From: Adiantum capillus-veneris
Lineage: Eukaryota; Streptophyta; Polypodiopsida; Polypodiales; Pteridaceae
Reading direction: 5' to 3'
DNA: 64,000 nt
NCBI GenBank assembly: GCA_014529385.2
Contig: CM043958.1
Location: forward strand, 126,990,817 to 127,054,816
In this document: piece after piece, positions 1-11,655 of the stretch
How positions within the stretch are numbered: position 1 is the first letter of the stretch
Layout: each line of letters opens with the position of its first letter
Position numbers and translations under genes: made by a program
The notes under the pieces: generated by a model
Databases searched by the model: none
Seen by the model: only the letters and a program-made list of their open reading frames with translations
Told to the model about the DNA's origin: nothing

Positions 1-705
1 TCCCTAGTGTCTCTTATGTGTGAGAGAGAGAGAGAGAAGGGGAATAAGGGGAAGGGGAGGGGCTGGAGAGAGGGAAGAGGGAGGGGCAGGTGAAGAGAGA
101 GAGGTAGGGGGCGGATAGAGAGAGGCATTTGCAGGTGGCGACGACGATTTATGGGCGACAACAAGCGGGTGGATACGACATTGTTTCTTGCAGTAGTTGA
201 CGACGATGGCGTGGCTACAAAGGACATGCGACAGTGCTGTAGTTAAAAATGTTGAAGGGCGGTGAAACTGGCGGCAGCTTGCACTGTAGTAGACGCACGA
301 CCACAATGCTGTGAGGCGACGCAAGGCGATATTGATAGTAGGGACGTAGCTGATGGGTGACATTGACAGTAGAGGCAGAACTGACGACGACATTGGATAG
401 CAGGGGGCGACGAGTTTGTGCGAGCAACGCTAATGGGTAGTGAGGCAACACAGGTCGGCGTGTAGCCAACAACCTACCGATGAAGAGCAAGAGAGTGGGC
501 GTGAGAGGCGAAGGTGGGAGAGAGAGAGAGAGCTCGGGGGGAGAGAGAGAGCCCAAGTGAGAGTCTTCCATGCCAATGCCACGAGCTCTACTCTCCATCC
601 CCCTCGTCAAAACTAGATACCTTATCTCCAAGAAAATCCTCATTATCCAATGATTGGAGATTAAGGTAGGTGTGTGGGCCCGTTTCTATGCAAAGCTTCA
701 CCAAT
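1..705. other. GA-rich gene-free DNA
   Basis: No convincing gene is seen. The stretch holds short GA runs (about 23-37 and 518-555) and many GACGACG-like triplet motifs. Open frames here are low-complexity. If the primer-site-like motif at 706-717 is real, this would be the 5' leader of a minus-strand copia element running off the window edge; that is inference. Confidence 0.4.
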
Positions 706-720
706 CTCTGATACCAATGT
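706..720 (-). other. possible copia primer-binding site and LTR edge (minus strand)
   Basis: Read on the minus strand, TTGGTATCAGAG (706-717) matches the tRNA-iMet primer site used by plant copia elements. It is directly preceded by ..AACA, the expected LTR terminus; on the plus strand the LTR would start with TGTTACATCC at 718. The far LTR end was not found, so the element is only suspected. Confidence 0.4.
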
Positions 721-1090
721 TACATCCACATAATGCCGCTACGGGCATTACACCACAAGAGGGTTAGGTCGCCAAGCTCACCACGCAACTAATGAGACAA
801 TGAAGTTACCTCTCATCTGCCGACCCTATTTAGAAATGTGGCGTGCCGTCCACATGGTAAAGAAGTTATGATCAAAAGAGTGAACTGCTGTCTACTAGGT
901 CATGATTAGTGAGTGTTTGCTACCATCACACCCAATCTCTTTTGAAATTGATTGCACTATATAAAATTGGTGGTGTTCATCGTTGGCAGTTCTACAATCA
1001 CTTTGTTTCGACTTGAGAGAGAAGCTTGCGGTTTGTGCCATGTTGTGTTGCCATTATATGATAATATAGATGGTCAAGCACTCTTTTTGT

Positions 1091-1107
1091 TTGTGTGTGT
1101 GTGTGTA

Positions 1108-1162
<55 letters not shown>
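1091..1162. repeat. compound (TG)n(GA)n microsatellite
   Basis: About 18 TG units (one interrupted) run directly into about 18 GA units. Frames across it give only Val-Cys and Arg-Glu strings and are not coding. Confidence 0.95.
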
Positions 1163-1165
<3 letters not shown>

Positions 1166-1993
1166 CTTTGGTATCCTCTTGGAAGACACACAAAGGCCTC
1201 AAAATTCACATGTATTTTAGTAAAGCTTGGGGTCTCTATGGGTGTCCATATCCATGAGATCCATGCTAGCTCACATGATAGTGAGAGAAAGAAAGCCCTA
1301 CTTAAGAATGGTGATCTTTTGTATGTGCATGACCTTCTTGTGTATAATTCGGAGAGAAGAAGGGGTGGGTTAATAGGGTAGGTGAGCCGTGTGAGACACG
1401 AGGTGTGGAAAAACGTGGCTTGCAACTTGCAAGAGGCATATTGCTTCGTTTTGTAATGCCAAATAGGAGAAAGGGAAGCATGGCAATAAAAATATCACAA
1501 GGGGAAGGTGGGTTGGAAAGCTCCATTTTAAAGTGGGGACCAAATAAAATAATGACACTTGTTAAAACAATGCAACTTGCTCAATTTCACATTTTCTCTT
1601 TCCTTGTGATATTATTGAGGGCAAATTCTTTTCCTAGAAGAAGTAATTGTTATATGCAAGAATAGCTAAATCTTTTTTTTCCCATCAAAACGTTGGGAAA
1701 TTGATTAGAGAGAAACAAAAATATACAACCAATAGCTAAATCTTTGTTTTCCGTCATGTGCAATCTACTTAACATAATATGGCGGAGGGGAGTTTCCTTT
1801 ACACGTGGCGTAAGCTTCAAGATGAAGGGTAGATTTCAAAAGAGGGAGAGAGAAAGAGAAAGAGGTCGCCGAAGGCAGCTGGCCATACTAGTTATCTATA
1901 CAATTATAATGGGGGAAGGGATTCCGTCCCCTCCCTCCAGACATGTCTCGACACGAGCTTCAATCGACAGTGTCCCCTGCAGCCTCTGGGCAC

Positions 1994-2037
<44 letters not shown>

Positions 2038-2585
2038 GGGCGAAGCTCGCCGATCGTACTAGTGCAATATAAAGATTATAGAGGAAGGGCATAAACGAAT
2101 GATTGTCATAGCCGAGGGGTAGACTATTTGTATGGGTTGATTTAGACCAAAGCTTTAACAATGCTTAACAAGATAAATATGATATTTACCAACACAAACA
2201 AACAAGTAGTAACTATGGATATAATTGAATACATTATGAATCGCTGCTAGCAATGCCGCAGCGGGACGATGTAGCGTTTTGCATGATCGATCCGCATGCG
2301 GTACTATTAGTAAATCTACTATATTATGTTCTTCTTTGTTATGTCCAAATAATATTTCGATTATTCTACATTTTCTATTATTTTTGGGCAAATTTTTTCC
2401 CAAATATTTTGGATATCGGGAAGATTTGCAATTTGCATCACATTTATGGTATTTTGTTGGAGCTCTTCTGGATGATCGTTTTCTGTGATTGATTTTCCTT
2501 GTATGTCATAGTTGAATTCGATCTTCATTGTCTCTCCGCGTTGACCATTGCTGCAGACCCCGTAGCTATGGAGTCCTTTTGAAGA
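1163..2585. other. gene-free DNA upstream of the kinase gene
   Basis: No gene recognised. It contains a (GA)n run at 1997-2036 and AT-rich DNA at about 2290-2420. The promoter of the kinase gene must lie toward the right end, but no TATA box could be assigned with confidence. Confidence 0.5.
1997..2036. repeat. (GA)n microsatellite
   Basis: Twenty uninterrupted GA units. Confidence 0.95.
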
Positions 2586-2711
2586 ATGCGAAACCCTAAC
2601 CCGAAGACGTCACGCCTGCCTGTCGGTCTCCTCTTCATTGCTTCTTTCGCGGCGACGACGATGGTCCCGAATCAGTTGCGAAAGCTCCGAGTTGGTCGTA
2701 CCTGCGCTTGA
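2586..2711 (+). promoter_or_regulatory. candidate upstream ORF in the SnRK2 5' leader
   Basis: An ATG at 2586 opens a 41-codon frame ending TGA at 2709-2711, 98 bp before the kinase start codon; an in-frame ATG at 2661 gives a 16-codon version. If the transcript starts upstream, this frame could reduce translation of the kinase. The transcription start and any leader intron are unknown, so this is only a candidate. Confidence 0.3.
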
Positions 2712-2809
2712 GCTTCACGCACACCATCGAACCTTCATCCAGACCCAAAGTTTTATCTGACAGGGAGCTCCGTGTTACCATCTTTACCTCCCATTCTTAC
2801 ACAGCAGGA

Positions 2810-4940
2810 ATGGATCGTGTTGTCCCAGCCGCTGCTCCTCCCATTCTCGGTGGGGGCACCTCACTGGAAATTCCCATCTTGCACGACAATGATCGATACA
2901 AGCACGTCAAGGACATTGGATCCGGGAACTTTGGAGTGGCCTGCCTAATGCGCGACGAAGCCTCGAGAGAACTTGTTGCTGTGAAGTACATTGAGCGAGG
3001 TGGGAAGGTATGCGTGCAACAGTTTTGCTTCTGGTTTCTCTTTACAAAGACAATTGCAGCACTGTGAGACTTCATTTCACTTCACGGCTCACTACACAGA
3101 TTAAATAGCCATGGAATCTGGAGCTGAAGCTCTTTGTGGTTTCATGGGGTTTTGCTGCAGCATCATTGTGTATGCTTCTGTGTAATGTTAATTGGCCGTG
3201 CAGATTGATGAGAATGTGACGAGAGAGATCGTGAACCACAGGTCATTACTCCATCCTAACATAGTCAGATTCAAAGAGGTAGATTCTGATCTTGATACAC
3301 AGGTTCACTCTGTGGCATGTTGTTTCCTTGCTATCTTAAACATGTATGTTACTGTGGCAGGTTTTTCTGACTCCCACTCATTTGGCCATAGTAATGGAGT
3401 ATGCCGCGGGTGGGGAGCTGTTTGAACGTATCTGCAGAGCTGGCCGGTTCAGTGAAGATGAGGTATGCGATTAAAGCTTTTTAATGAATTCATGACATAC
3501 CGACAGCTGCAAGGCACTTTTTAACGACCTTTAACTTGCTACTGGCTCTCACTTCAGGCTCGTTTCTTCTTCCAGCAGCTCATTTCTGGCGTCAGTTATT
3601 GTCACAAGATGGTACACTCTTTGTTTCCATGGTTCATTGTTGTAGTGGGTTAACACCATCACAGCCGTGCTACTGCATTGTTCTCTTATCACCATTGTGC
3701 TCTTATGCATATTACATGTGTTTGTTCGGACACACAAGGCACGGGAATTTGTTATGACAAGTATTGTGTATGTGCCCGCTGTGACACACATCTCATATGC
3801 CTTTGTCAGGATTGTGAATCCGTGTTTGCTCCTTTCTTTTGGGTAGCAGCATGCATTATTGGCCTAACCTTTCAGTTTTATTGAAGGATTAACATAGAGG
3901 CTAATATCTTAATTTCTTTAAGTCAAGACGATATTTGTTTCAGGAAATCTGCCACCGTGACTTGAAGTTGGAAAACACCTTGCTCGATAGTAGTCCTGCT
4001 CCTCGGTTGAAGATATGCGACTTTGGTTATTCTAAGGTTGCCTTTTATCTTTACTAATTTCGTTCCAAACGAGAATGTAGATGAGTTAATCATTGGGCTG
4101 ATACATCCGTTTGTCATGGTAGTCATCTGTATTGCACTCACAACCAAAGTCTACGGTTGGAACACCAGCTTACATTGCACCAGAGGTGTTGTCAAAGAAG
4201 GAATACGATGGGAAGGTATTTTTAACATACGATGGGAAGGTAATTTTGACATGATTCTGCTTCCTATAGGCGCACCTCTTGATTCATACTCTTCTCTTGT
4301 CCAGATTGCAGATGTCTGGTCCTGTGGTGTAACCTTGTATGTAATGTTAGTGGGAGCATACCCATTTGAGGACCCGGAGGATCCCCGTAACTTCCGCAAG
4401 ACCATTCAGGTATGGGTGTTTTCCCTCCACCATGCACGCTGCATTTCACATTTCGTGTCTTTTTGAGGCGGCTCGTCTGCGATTTTTATGCAGAGAATTG
4501 TTAATGTTCAATGGTCAATCCCGGATCAGCTTTCAATTTCAAATGAGTGTCAGAATCTACTTTCTCAAATATTTGTTGGAGATCCCACTCAAGTAAGTTG
4601 TGAAGATTGTGATTGTAATGCAATTGAAGCTTACACATTCATCTTGTTGGTCTGTTGGCTTGAGCAGAGGATAACAATGCCAGAGATTAAGATGCATGAG
4701 TGGTTTTTGAGAAATCTACCTGCGGATCTTACTGACGGTGCTGCCTTCGGTAGTGAGTATGAAAATGAATGTTCTCAGACGGTTGAGGAGATCCATCGCA
4801 TATTGGCGGAGGCAAGGATTGCTGTGGCTGGTTATGGTTTAGGCCATTATTTCCCTGATGAGAACCTCGATCTTGATGACATGGATGCTGACAATGACCT
4901 CGATATAGAGAGCAGTGGAGAGTATGTAAGTGCGATCTAA
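2810..4940 (+). CDS. SnRK2: SnRK2 serine/threonine protein kinase, ABA-responsive (OST1/SnRK2.6-like) group
   Basis: Nine exons, all in phase 0: 2810-3007, 3204-3278, 3361-3462, 3558-3611, 3944-4036, 4123-4215, 4305-4409, 4494-4592 and 4668-4940, encoding 363 aa, the usual SnRK2 length. Visible motifs, in order: glycine loop GSGNFG, catalytic lysine [17 protein letters not shown] loop, DFGYSK, activation segment [21 protein letters not shown] with the regulatory serines, [19 protein letters not shown]. The tail has an SnRK2 box ([11 protein letters not shown]) and an Asp-rich ABA box ([18 protein letters not shown]). In the family, group III kinases phosphorylate ABF factors and SLAC1-type channels and are held off by PP2C phosphatases. 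ATG 2810 is chosen because MDR...DNDRY matches the family N-terminus; the frame extends upstream only to a TTG. All key residues are intact. Exon limits are from homology and GT-AG sites, not transcripts. Confidence 0.95.
4216..4239 (+). promoter_or_regulatory. duplicated 5' splice site giving an optional 24-nt exon extension
   Basis: The exon 6 end, TACGATGGGAAG followed by GTATTT, is repeated 24 bp downstream as TACGATGGGAAG followed by GTAATT. Using the second donor (GT at 4240) adds 24 nt, in frame and without stop, reading VFLTYDGK. The insertion would fall between KKEYDGK and IADVWS, just after the activation segment. Use of either donor is not shown by DNA alone. Confidence 0.7.
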
Positions 4941-6017
4941 AGGGCTTTTATGTGATGGTTGCTCTGACTAGAAGCTTGTGTGCAAAGAGGTGTCGTCCTG
5001 TTGACACCCTGCCCTCTTATTGTGATCTTTGGGGTTGGTGGTTGTGAGGCTCGAGTGAATGGGTTTGTAAAGTACACGAGGACCAGAACATATATTGTCT
5101 GAAACCAGTGTAAGCTGGTTGAAGGTTGCCGTCTCAGTATATGGTAAGGTAGGTAGGGTTATCACAGTAGGACCCTATGGGGACTCGTTGAAATGCTGAA
5201 TTGACTGCCATTGTTATTGTACTCTTAAGAAATCCATCACGTACCGAAGGGATCTTTTTTGTATTGGAGCACATTGAACCTATAAACCAAACTCTGCACC
5301 TTGTATTTTTTAAAGCATGCCATAGCTTGATTGCGCTTGAGTGTCTTGGATCTGTGTTGGGTCCAGTGTGTGAATGAAGGATTTCCATACACTGAAAAAT
5401 TCTGACTTTGGGCTTGTCAAAGGTTTGGAGGACAGTAGTTTGTCAAAAAGGCCAGGCAGCTCGTCTGCATGGATTTAAATTTCTAGGGGAGTCTGTTTTC
5501 TAGTGTCCATCATATGAGATAATGGTAGATGTATCTTGACAACTTCTATCTAGATGCTTACTTGGCCGCACATGTAGCAAGCTGGTTTGAGTGTTAGGCT
5601 CATCGTGTGAGATAATGCTAGGTGTTTCTTGATGACATGCAGCTGATGCTTAGTTGCATTCGAACTTCTAGAGTTGATCATCGTGTAGTTGGATGCATTT
5701 TGCCACGTAAGCGTGCTTGCTGCTGTTGGTGATTGTTGCAATGTTTTCTATGTTCAAAACTCTCGACAGTGGTTTGCAAAGGTTGGAATGCTTGAAAATG
5801 GATGGTGTCCAGCAAAGACCTCCTTTGATGTTCAAAGTTAGTGATTAACTGGATGGTGTAAATCAAAGACCTCCTTGAACTTGGGAATTTGAGAAGGAAC
5901 TTCATCATAGTTAGTAGTAGATTGCTTGTGCGTGCGTGCGTGTGTGTGTGTGTGTGTGTGTAGGGAGATAGTTGATGTGTGTGTTTGTGTTCTTACTATA
6001 GAAAAGAGTGTGTTTGT

Positions 6018-6061
<44 letters not shown>

Positions 6062-7540
6062 TCTTTCTCAATAAATCAAATACTTGTAAGGTTCTCTTCA
6101 TGTTCATCCATTAATTCACTAGAACAAGGTTATCACGAAAAAAGAGCAATTACAAAATCTTGTAAGATGATTCATCATGCAAATGGAAGTAAATAGTTAA
6201 CCCAAAAGGTGTAACCAGATTTGTAGTGCCTTGTGTGAGTGCTAAATGCAATTTTATAGATGGTTGGCTTATTGCATCATTTTTATCTCATGGTACCTTG
6301 TCTTGAGGTTGATTTTGATGAGGTACAAGCCCTTTCCAACTTTATTAAGTCATCTATCCAAGAAATAGGAAGTTTGATCTTCTTTAAGGCTCTATAGGCA
6401 ATACAGTTATAGAAGATACCATTCCACTTATTGACAAAAAGCTTTGTGGTATAATATTAGCCTTTATGATTTCTTTATGTAGAGAATCTGAAATTCTCTT
6501 ATTGAAAAAAGAGAGCATCAAATGGTAAACTAGGTTTATGAGTTTCCTATCCAGAACATCTTAAATTTGGGTTTGTATTTCTATTTTGGCGAGAGGAGTC
6601 ATTCCAAGATGCTCTACAGAAAGGTTCAACAATGAATGATGTATAAATTATGGCCTTTTGGCCTAGATCATGGTATTCTAAGTGGAAAATCGTGCATGCG
6701 AAAATCTTGAAATTTTTTAGGAAGGATACTTCATGGAGAAACAGCTGTGTACGTTTTAGTTTGCTTGCTTATTTCTCTTTTTGCTTGTGTGAGACAAAAA
6801 CACGACATTTTGTGAATCATGGATTGCTTGTAAATGAATGTGCTAATCTTTGTATATAAGCGAGAGAGAATGTGGACGGTAATCTATTTAATTCATAACA
6901 AAATGGGGTACCGATTATCTTATTAGTACCATGCAATCATGCAACCAAAAATGTTGTTTCTTGTGTAAAAATTTGTATGTTAATAATGTATAGATTTTCA
7001 ACTTGATGCTTGCAATTGTATCTTTGGTTATTAAATATGGTTTTCTCTTTGTATTTTGATATGAACGGAGTGAGTGATAGTTGATATGCAAGACGTTCAG
7101 AGTTAAAATCACAACTACGTCACACAAGATGATGATGTTAGTGCCTTGCATTATGCGTTTGACCTAAAGTAAAGAGTGGGGCAAAATACGATTACCTGCT
7201 AAATTTTGGTTTTCATCGATTTGCTAGCTTGCTTGTAGCTTGAAAAGCCTGTAAGGCTTAGCATGTGAACTCAAAACTGTTTGAAGAAATGAATTGCAAA
7301 GATCATGTATATATTGAAGATGGTGACAAGGAGGAGAGAAGATGGTGATGGCGCTGTAAGCTCGAGCTAGAGAAGACATCATTTCCCAAGGAAACTAATG
7401 TTTCCACAAGCCTTCTTCGAGCACCTTTGGTGAAGCTCCTCCAATTCTTGGTGCATAAGGAAAAGTAACAATTGGCCGCTTTGTATATGATGCTTCAATC
7501 TTTAGCTTTGATTTTCCATTTCCAAGACCTTCAAACCAAG
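4941..7540. other. kinase 3' flank and gene-free DNA
   Basis: No gene recognised. The first few hundred bases must include the kinase 3' UTR. Imperfect local duplications occur at about 5511-5650 (GAGATAATG...TTCTTGA.. twice) and 5798-5880 (GGATGGTGT..AAAGACCTCC twice). A TG/GA microsatellite lies at 5935-6059. The remainder is AT-rich with stops in all frames. Confidence 0.5.
5935..6059. repeat. (TG)n ... (GA)n microsatellite pair
   Basis: A (TG)n tract near 5935-5961 and a (GA)n tract at 6020-6059 are separated by about 60 bp of T/G-rich sequence. Confidence 0.9.
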
Positions 7541-7560
7541 GCTTTGATACTAATGTTGGT
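7541..7560 (-). other. possible second minus-strand copia primer site and LTR edge
   Basis: The reverse complement of 7541-7553 reads TTAGTATCAAAGC, close to the TTGGTATCAGAGC primer site. It abuts a TGTTGG.. LTR-like start at 7554 on the plus strand. It is degenerate (two mismatches) and no partner LTR was found. Confidence 0.25.
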
Positions 7561-7652
7561 CGAGGAATAGGAGTAACCTCTGTACTCTTCCAATGTCACG
7601 ATCTCTACCATTCTTCCCAACATCAATGCAGACAACACATTTTAATTATGTA

Positions 7653-7653
7653 A

Positions 7654-7692
<39 letters not shown>
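7653..7692. repeat. (CT)n microsatellite
   Basis: Twenty uninterrupted CT units. Confidence 0.95.
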
Positions 7693-7695
<3 letters not shown>

Positions 7696-9133
7696 ACTCT
7701 ACTACCAAAAAGATTACTAGATTCCATGGCCAAGCACATAGAGATATCATAAGGAAGAATAAGAGAAACATTTCACACTATTGGCCTCAATCCTAGCTCC
7801 CAAAGTGCACGACACACTCTTGAACTTGGGTATTTGATATTTTTCTTAAAAGTTCATCCTAAGAAAAAGAGTGAAAGAACACTCATGTTCCGCCCTTTTT
7901 CAGGTTATTGTATTGACTATGAAATAGTGCTACATGTCATTTATGCTTCATTATGTGAAGACTCTTGAGCAAAATAAGCATAGCACCCATTGTTGCTTGT
8001 ACTTTAACATAAAGAAGAATCAAGTTATTGGAACTTTCTTGAAAACAACCAAACATATAGTTTGTAAAACATAGATGGACTAAAGTATGTGTATCCCAAC
8101 AAACAAATAGACTTCACGAGTATAGTATGCATAATTTAAATCACACTCGCTTTAGTGTTGCATACCACAATGGAGCCCAATATTCCTCGTAGAATACTGC
8201 TTCTAAAAACATTAATTACTGTCCTAAGTGGATCACTATTAAAACTATGCAATCATGAGATTCTGTTAATCCACCTTATAAGGTTTAAAAACTTAGAGTG
8301 CAAAGTGACACTAGGTTCACTATCGGTACTCAAGCCTACCTTCTAAGTTTGATCTTTGGAAGGTGATTATGATTTGAACAAGTGCTTACTCTTTGGTCTA
8401 TGTGATTTCAACTTTCAAAATTGCCATCATAGTGCTTATCAAGTTCTCTCATAAAATGCCAAGTAGTTAGGAACAAAAAAGGTGTGACATTAATAGTTCT
8501 CTCATAGAGAATGCCAAGTAGCTAGGAACCTTTGACACAAAAAAGGTGTGACATGATGTGGCTAGTCCCAAGAAACTATCGTACTATCCATATTATGTGG
8601 CTAGTCCCAAGAAACTCTCATACTTTCCACTTATGAAGTATGTTTCAATAATTATCAATACCCTTGGATCCATTTAGTTTATCACTCCAAAATGTGAAAC
8701 TGTGTGTAGAGAGAGTATCTTAAGACACCGATTCTATGGGGAGATCGATACTTCACTCACCTTGACTTTACACTCCTAAGCATAGGACGACCATGCTCAA
8801 TGTGGACTTACCGAATTGCTTAATGAATCTATTCATATAAACCAAGAGGAGCCACTGCACTATACTCTAACCAAGAGCCATGCACTATACTCCTAAGTAT
8901 AGGACATGCCATGCTGACCGTAAACCTTACACAGTTGCTTCATGAATATATTCATATCCTCTAACCAAGAGCCACTATACTATACTCTCTTGTACACTAC
9001 TATCCTACCTTCATGCCTTACGCATTGAAATATTCATTAGACTTGTAGATTACATACTAATTCTTTTATCTAACTTAGGTATTGCCAAAGTATTATCAAG
9101 CCTTGCTTATGCTCAATATTCTAGCATGACACC
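7693..9133. repeat. gene-free DNA with local tandem duplications
   Basis: No gene recognised. Near 8440-8640 the phrases TCTCTCATA..ATGCCAAGTAG, AAAAAAGGTGTGACAT and GTGGCTAGTCCCAAGAAACT each occur twice. Near 8770-8990 a block of roughly 110-120 bp containing CTCCTAAG.ATAGGAC and ATTCATAT is repeated imperfectly. These look like decayed LTR or intergenic tandem repeats of unknown family. Confidence 0.5.
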
Positions 9134-10120
9134 TATTACCATGATATGGTAGTGATGTGTGTGAACACATTGAAGACCACTAGGTTTGTGTACTGCTGCA
9201 AGTGCCCTAGTCTTAAAGAATAGGATTAAACACCCTTTGTTCTTGTTGAGGCGGGCGGGGAGTATATGTCTAAAGAATTCAGTGCACTTTTGATGAGTTG
9301 TGGAATACGATACCAATATACAATGCCATATACCCCTCAAAAAAATGGTCTTGGCGAGAGGAAAAACATGTCACTTATGGAGATAGTATGAATAATGGTC
9401 ATAAGTTAAGCTTTTCTAGTTGCGGTTTTGCCATCAGCCGTCGTCATCTGTGTTGGATTTGTACTAAATTGGTGCCCCACTAAAGCATTACACTCCATCT
9501 GAGGCTTGGCATGGCAAGTAGCCATCTATTGGTCACTCATTTTTCAATGCATATTTACAAGATGTAATTGATGAGGATAGGGCTGAAAATGAGAAGGCTA
9601 GAAGTGTATGAAAATTATTGGTCTAAACCTTGTATGATAGAAAACTTGTGTGCAGCTTTGTCTAGTCATACTCGTTTTAGTTTCTTTCCTCGATTTTATG
9701 CATCAAATCATTATGTGTTGGATGTATCTAATATGTACAAGGAGGAAGAAACTTGGTCATTTGATGAAGCACAAAATTCAAAAATTGATTGGTTGCGACA
9801 CAATCTAATATGATGTTTTTGTCAAGAATGATTCATGGTCTTTGTGCGATTTGCCTCTTAGAAAAGTTCCATTGGTACTAAGTGGATTTTCAAGTTGAAA
9901 CTTAAGCCTGATGGTAGTATTGACTGCTATAAGGCTACATTTACAACAAAAGGATATGCTGAAGAGAAGGGCTTTGATTTTGATGAGACATTGGCTTCTG
10001 CTTGTCGTATGACGATCATTTGTAGCATTTGTGCATTAACAGCTTCTGCACCCATAAAGTATAACTAGCTTGGTTTAGAAAAAAAAATTGCACTCGCTCT
10101 TGAGAATCTTTGAATAAGGG

Positions 10121-10519
10121 TTGAATGTACATTGGTTGGATATTAAGAGTGTATTTTTGAATGGTGATTCGCATGAGGCAGTGTATGTAGTGCAATCTCA
10201 TGGTTTTGTTCAAAAAGGGCAAGAAAACAAGGTGTGCAAGCTTAAGAAGGCTATGTATGGTTTAAAGCAAGTTCCATGTGCTTCGTATGAAAAGATTCAT
10301 GGCTACTTGGATGCATATGGTTTTCAGAATAGTCCAAATGAGAGCACTTTGTATGTCAAGCATGTGGATGATGATTTTCTAATCATTGTGCTCTATGTTG
10401 AGGACATATTGCTGCTCACTGCACCAAATGAGGGATATATTTTTTATTTTAAGGATTACCTGAATGCCTCTTTTGACATGTTAAATTTAGGGATTTTGCA
10501 TCATTATTTGGGCATATAG
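10121..10519 (+). pseudogene. copia reverse transcriptase fragment
   Basis: This is the longest surviving open stretch of the relic (132 codons). It reads VFLNGDSHEAVYV, KKAMYGLKQVP and NSPNESTLYVK, all copia RT landmarks. The catalytic YVDD box has become YVED, so the polymerase site would be impaired even if expressed. It ends LHHYLGI followed by a stop where the intact copies read on into RNase H. Confidence 0.85.
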
Positions 10520-11437
10520 TTTAAGCAACTTGATGGAGGTATTGCTTTGTGTCAAACAAAATACACTACGACATTGTTGCATAGATTTGGCCTTGAAGAT
10601 TGCAAGCCTATTGCTACTTCTATGTAGGTAGGTCTGAAGCTTAGTATTAATGACACTGGAAACTTTGATGTCATTCTATATCAGCAAGCTACAAGATGCA
10701 TGATTTATGTATGCATTATGATGCCAGATGTTCAATATATAGTCTCATAGGTGAACGAATTTATGCATGGCCCAAGGTCTACACATTGGAAGATAGTGAA
10801 GTGATCTTTTACTACTTGAGTGGAACTATACATATTTGGTTGTTTTTTCCCAAAAGGGGATCATTTCTACCAAACTTACATGCCTTTTTAGACTTGGATT
10901 GGGATGGATTCTATGACACACGAGTGTCCACAAGTGGGTTTTGTTTTATGCTTGCTAGATCATGAAGTATCCTAAAATGGTAATCTATAGCTATGATGCC
11001 AAGTACAAGGCATATTTCATAGGTATTGTTGAGTGTGTTTGGATCAATGCCTTTTGATTGACTTGTGTGTTGGGCACCACCATGATTGATATTGATAGTC
11101 AGAGTACTATTGAGTGTGTTTGGATCAGATGACTTGTGTGTTGGACACCACCATGATTGGTACAGATAGTCAAAGTGTTTTGACAGTTGTGAGGAACCGA
11201 TTGTTCCATGCTCACATGAAGAACATTGCGGTGCATTATCATCATGTCAAGAAGTCTCTATAGGAGAGGTCCGCTCCTATGCAAGACAATTTGGCTGATA
11301 TTTTCTCAAAAGCTACAAGTTCAAATCTTTTTGCAAAGCTTTGTGCTTACTCACCTTTGTGGACTGATCACATATGATTTGACACTTCCCTATACGTGAA
11401 TGGCAGGTCTTGTTCACCGCATCACTCTCAGAGGGAT

Positions 11438-11655
11438 TTCATACCATAATATGGTAGTGATGTGTGTGGATACACTTATGATTTCTGGGGCACTTTTTTC
11501 TCTTGCTAGGGTTTTTTTCCCCTCGGCTTGTATATACACCCATCATTCTAGGGGAAGCCTTATCTTTGTATTAGCACGCTTAGTAATATTACTTCCTATC
11601 TTGTGTGGTCTTGGGCCTTCTCCATATTTGCGTGCATTCAATCGTATTTCCAACA
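11438..11655 (+). repeat. 3' LTR of the copia relic
   Basis: It aligns along its length with the 227-bp LTR of copies 1 and 2: ATATGGTAGTGATGTGTGTG near the start, TGTATATACACCCATCA in the middle and TTTCCAACA at the end. It is preceded by a decayed polypurine tract (AGAGGGATTT). Confidence 0.85.

Larger units (their letters stand above)
9134..11655 (+). mobile_element. degenerate copia element, relic of the same family as the copies at 18 and 37 kb
   Basis: A short 5' LTR remnant (from 9134, TATTACCATGATATGGTAG..) jumps to integrase code near 9250, then to RT and RNase H remnants, and ends in a nearly full 3' LTR at 11438-11655. Integrase phrases (GGGGAGTATATGTCTAAAGA; CCTCAAAAAAATGG), the linker GATGAGGATAGGGCTGAAAA and the RT block all match the better-preserved copies with many substitutions, stops and frameshifts. 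An 81-bp tandem duplication lies in the RNase H part (about 11031-11190). The element is clearly older than copies 1 and 2. Confidence 0.85.

Noticed and set aside
1054-1425. Open frames across GA and TG microsatellites (also near 6008, 26483 and 36806)
   Set aside because: They encode only Arg-Glu, Ser-Leu, Val-Cys or Thr-His strings; uninterrupted dinucleotide repeats are open in most frames.
2708-2809. N-terminal extension of the SnRK2 kinase from 2708
   Set aside because: The first codon is TTG, and the extra residues do not match SnRK2 proteins, whose N-terminus aligns at ATG 2810.
6240-6860. Possible LINE reverse transcriptase remnant
   Set aside because: Some phrases hinted at RT code on the minus strand, but no run of motifs could be followed in any frame.
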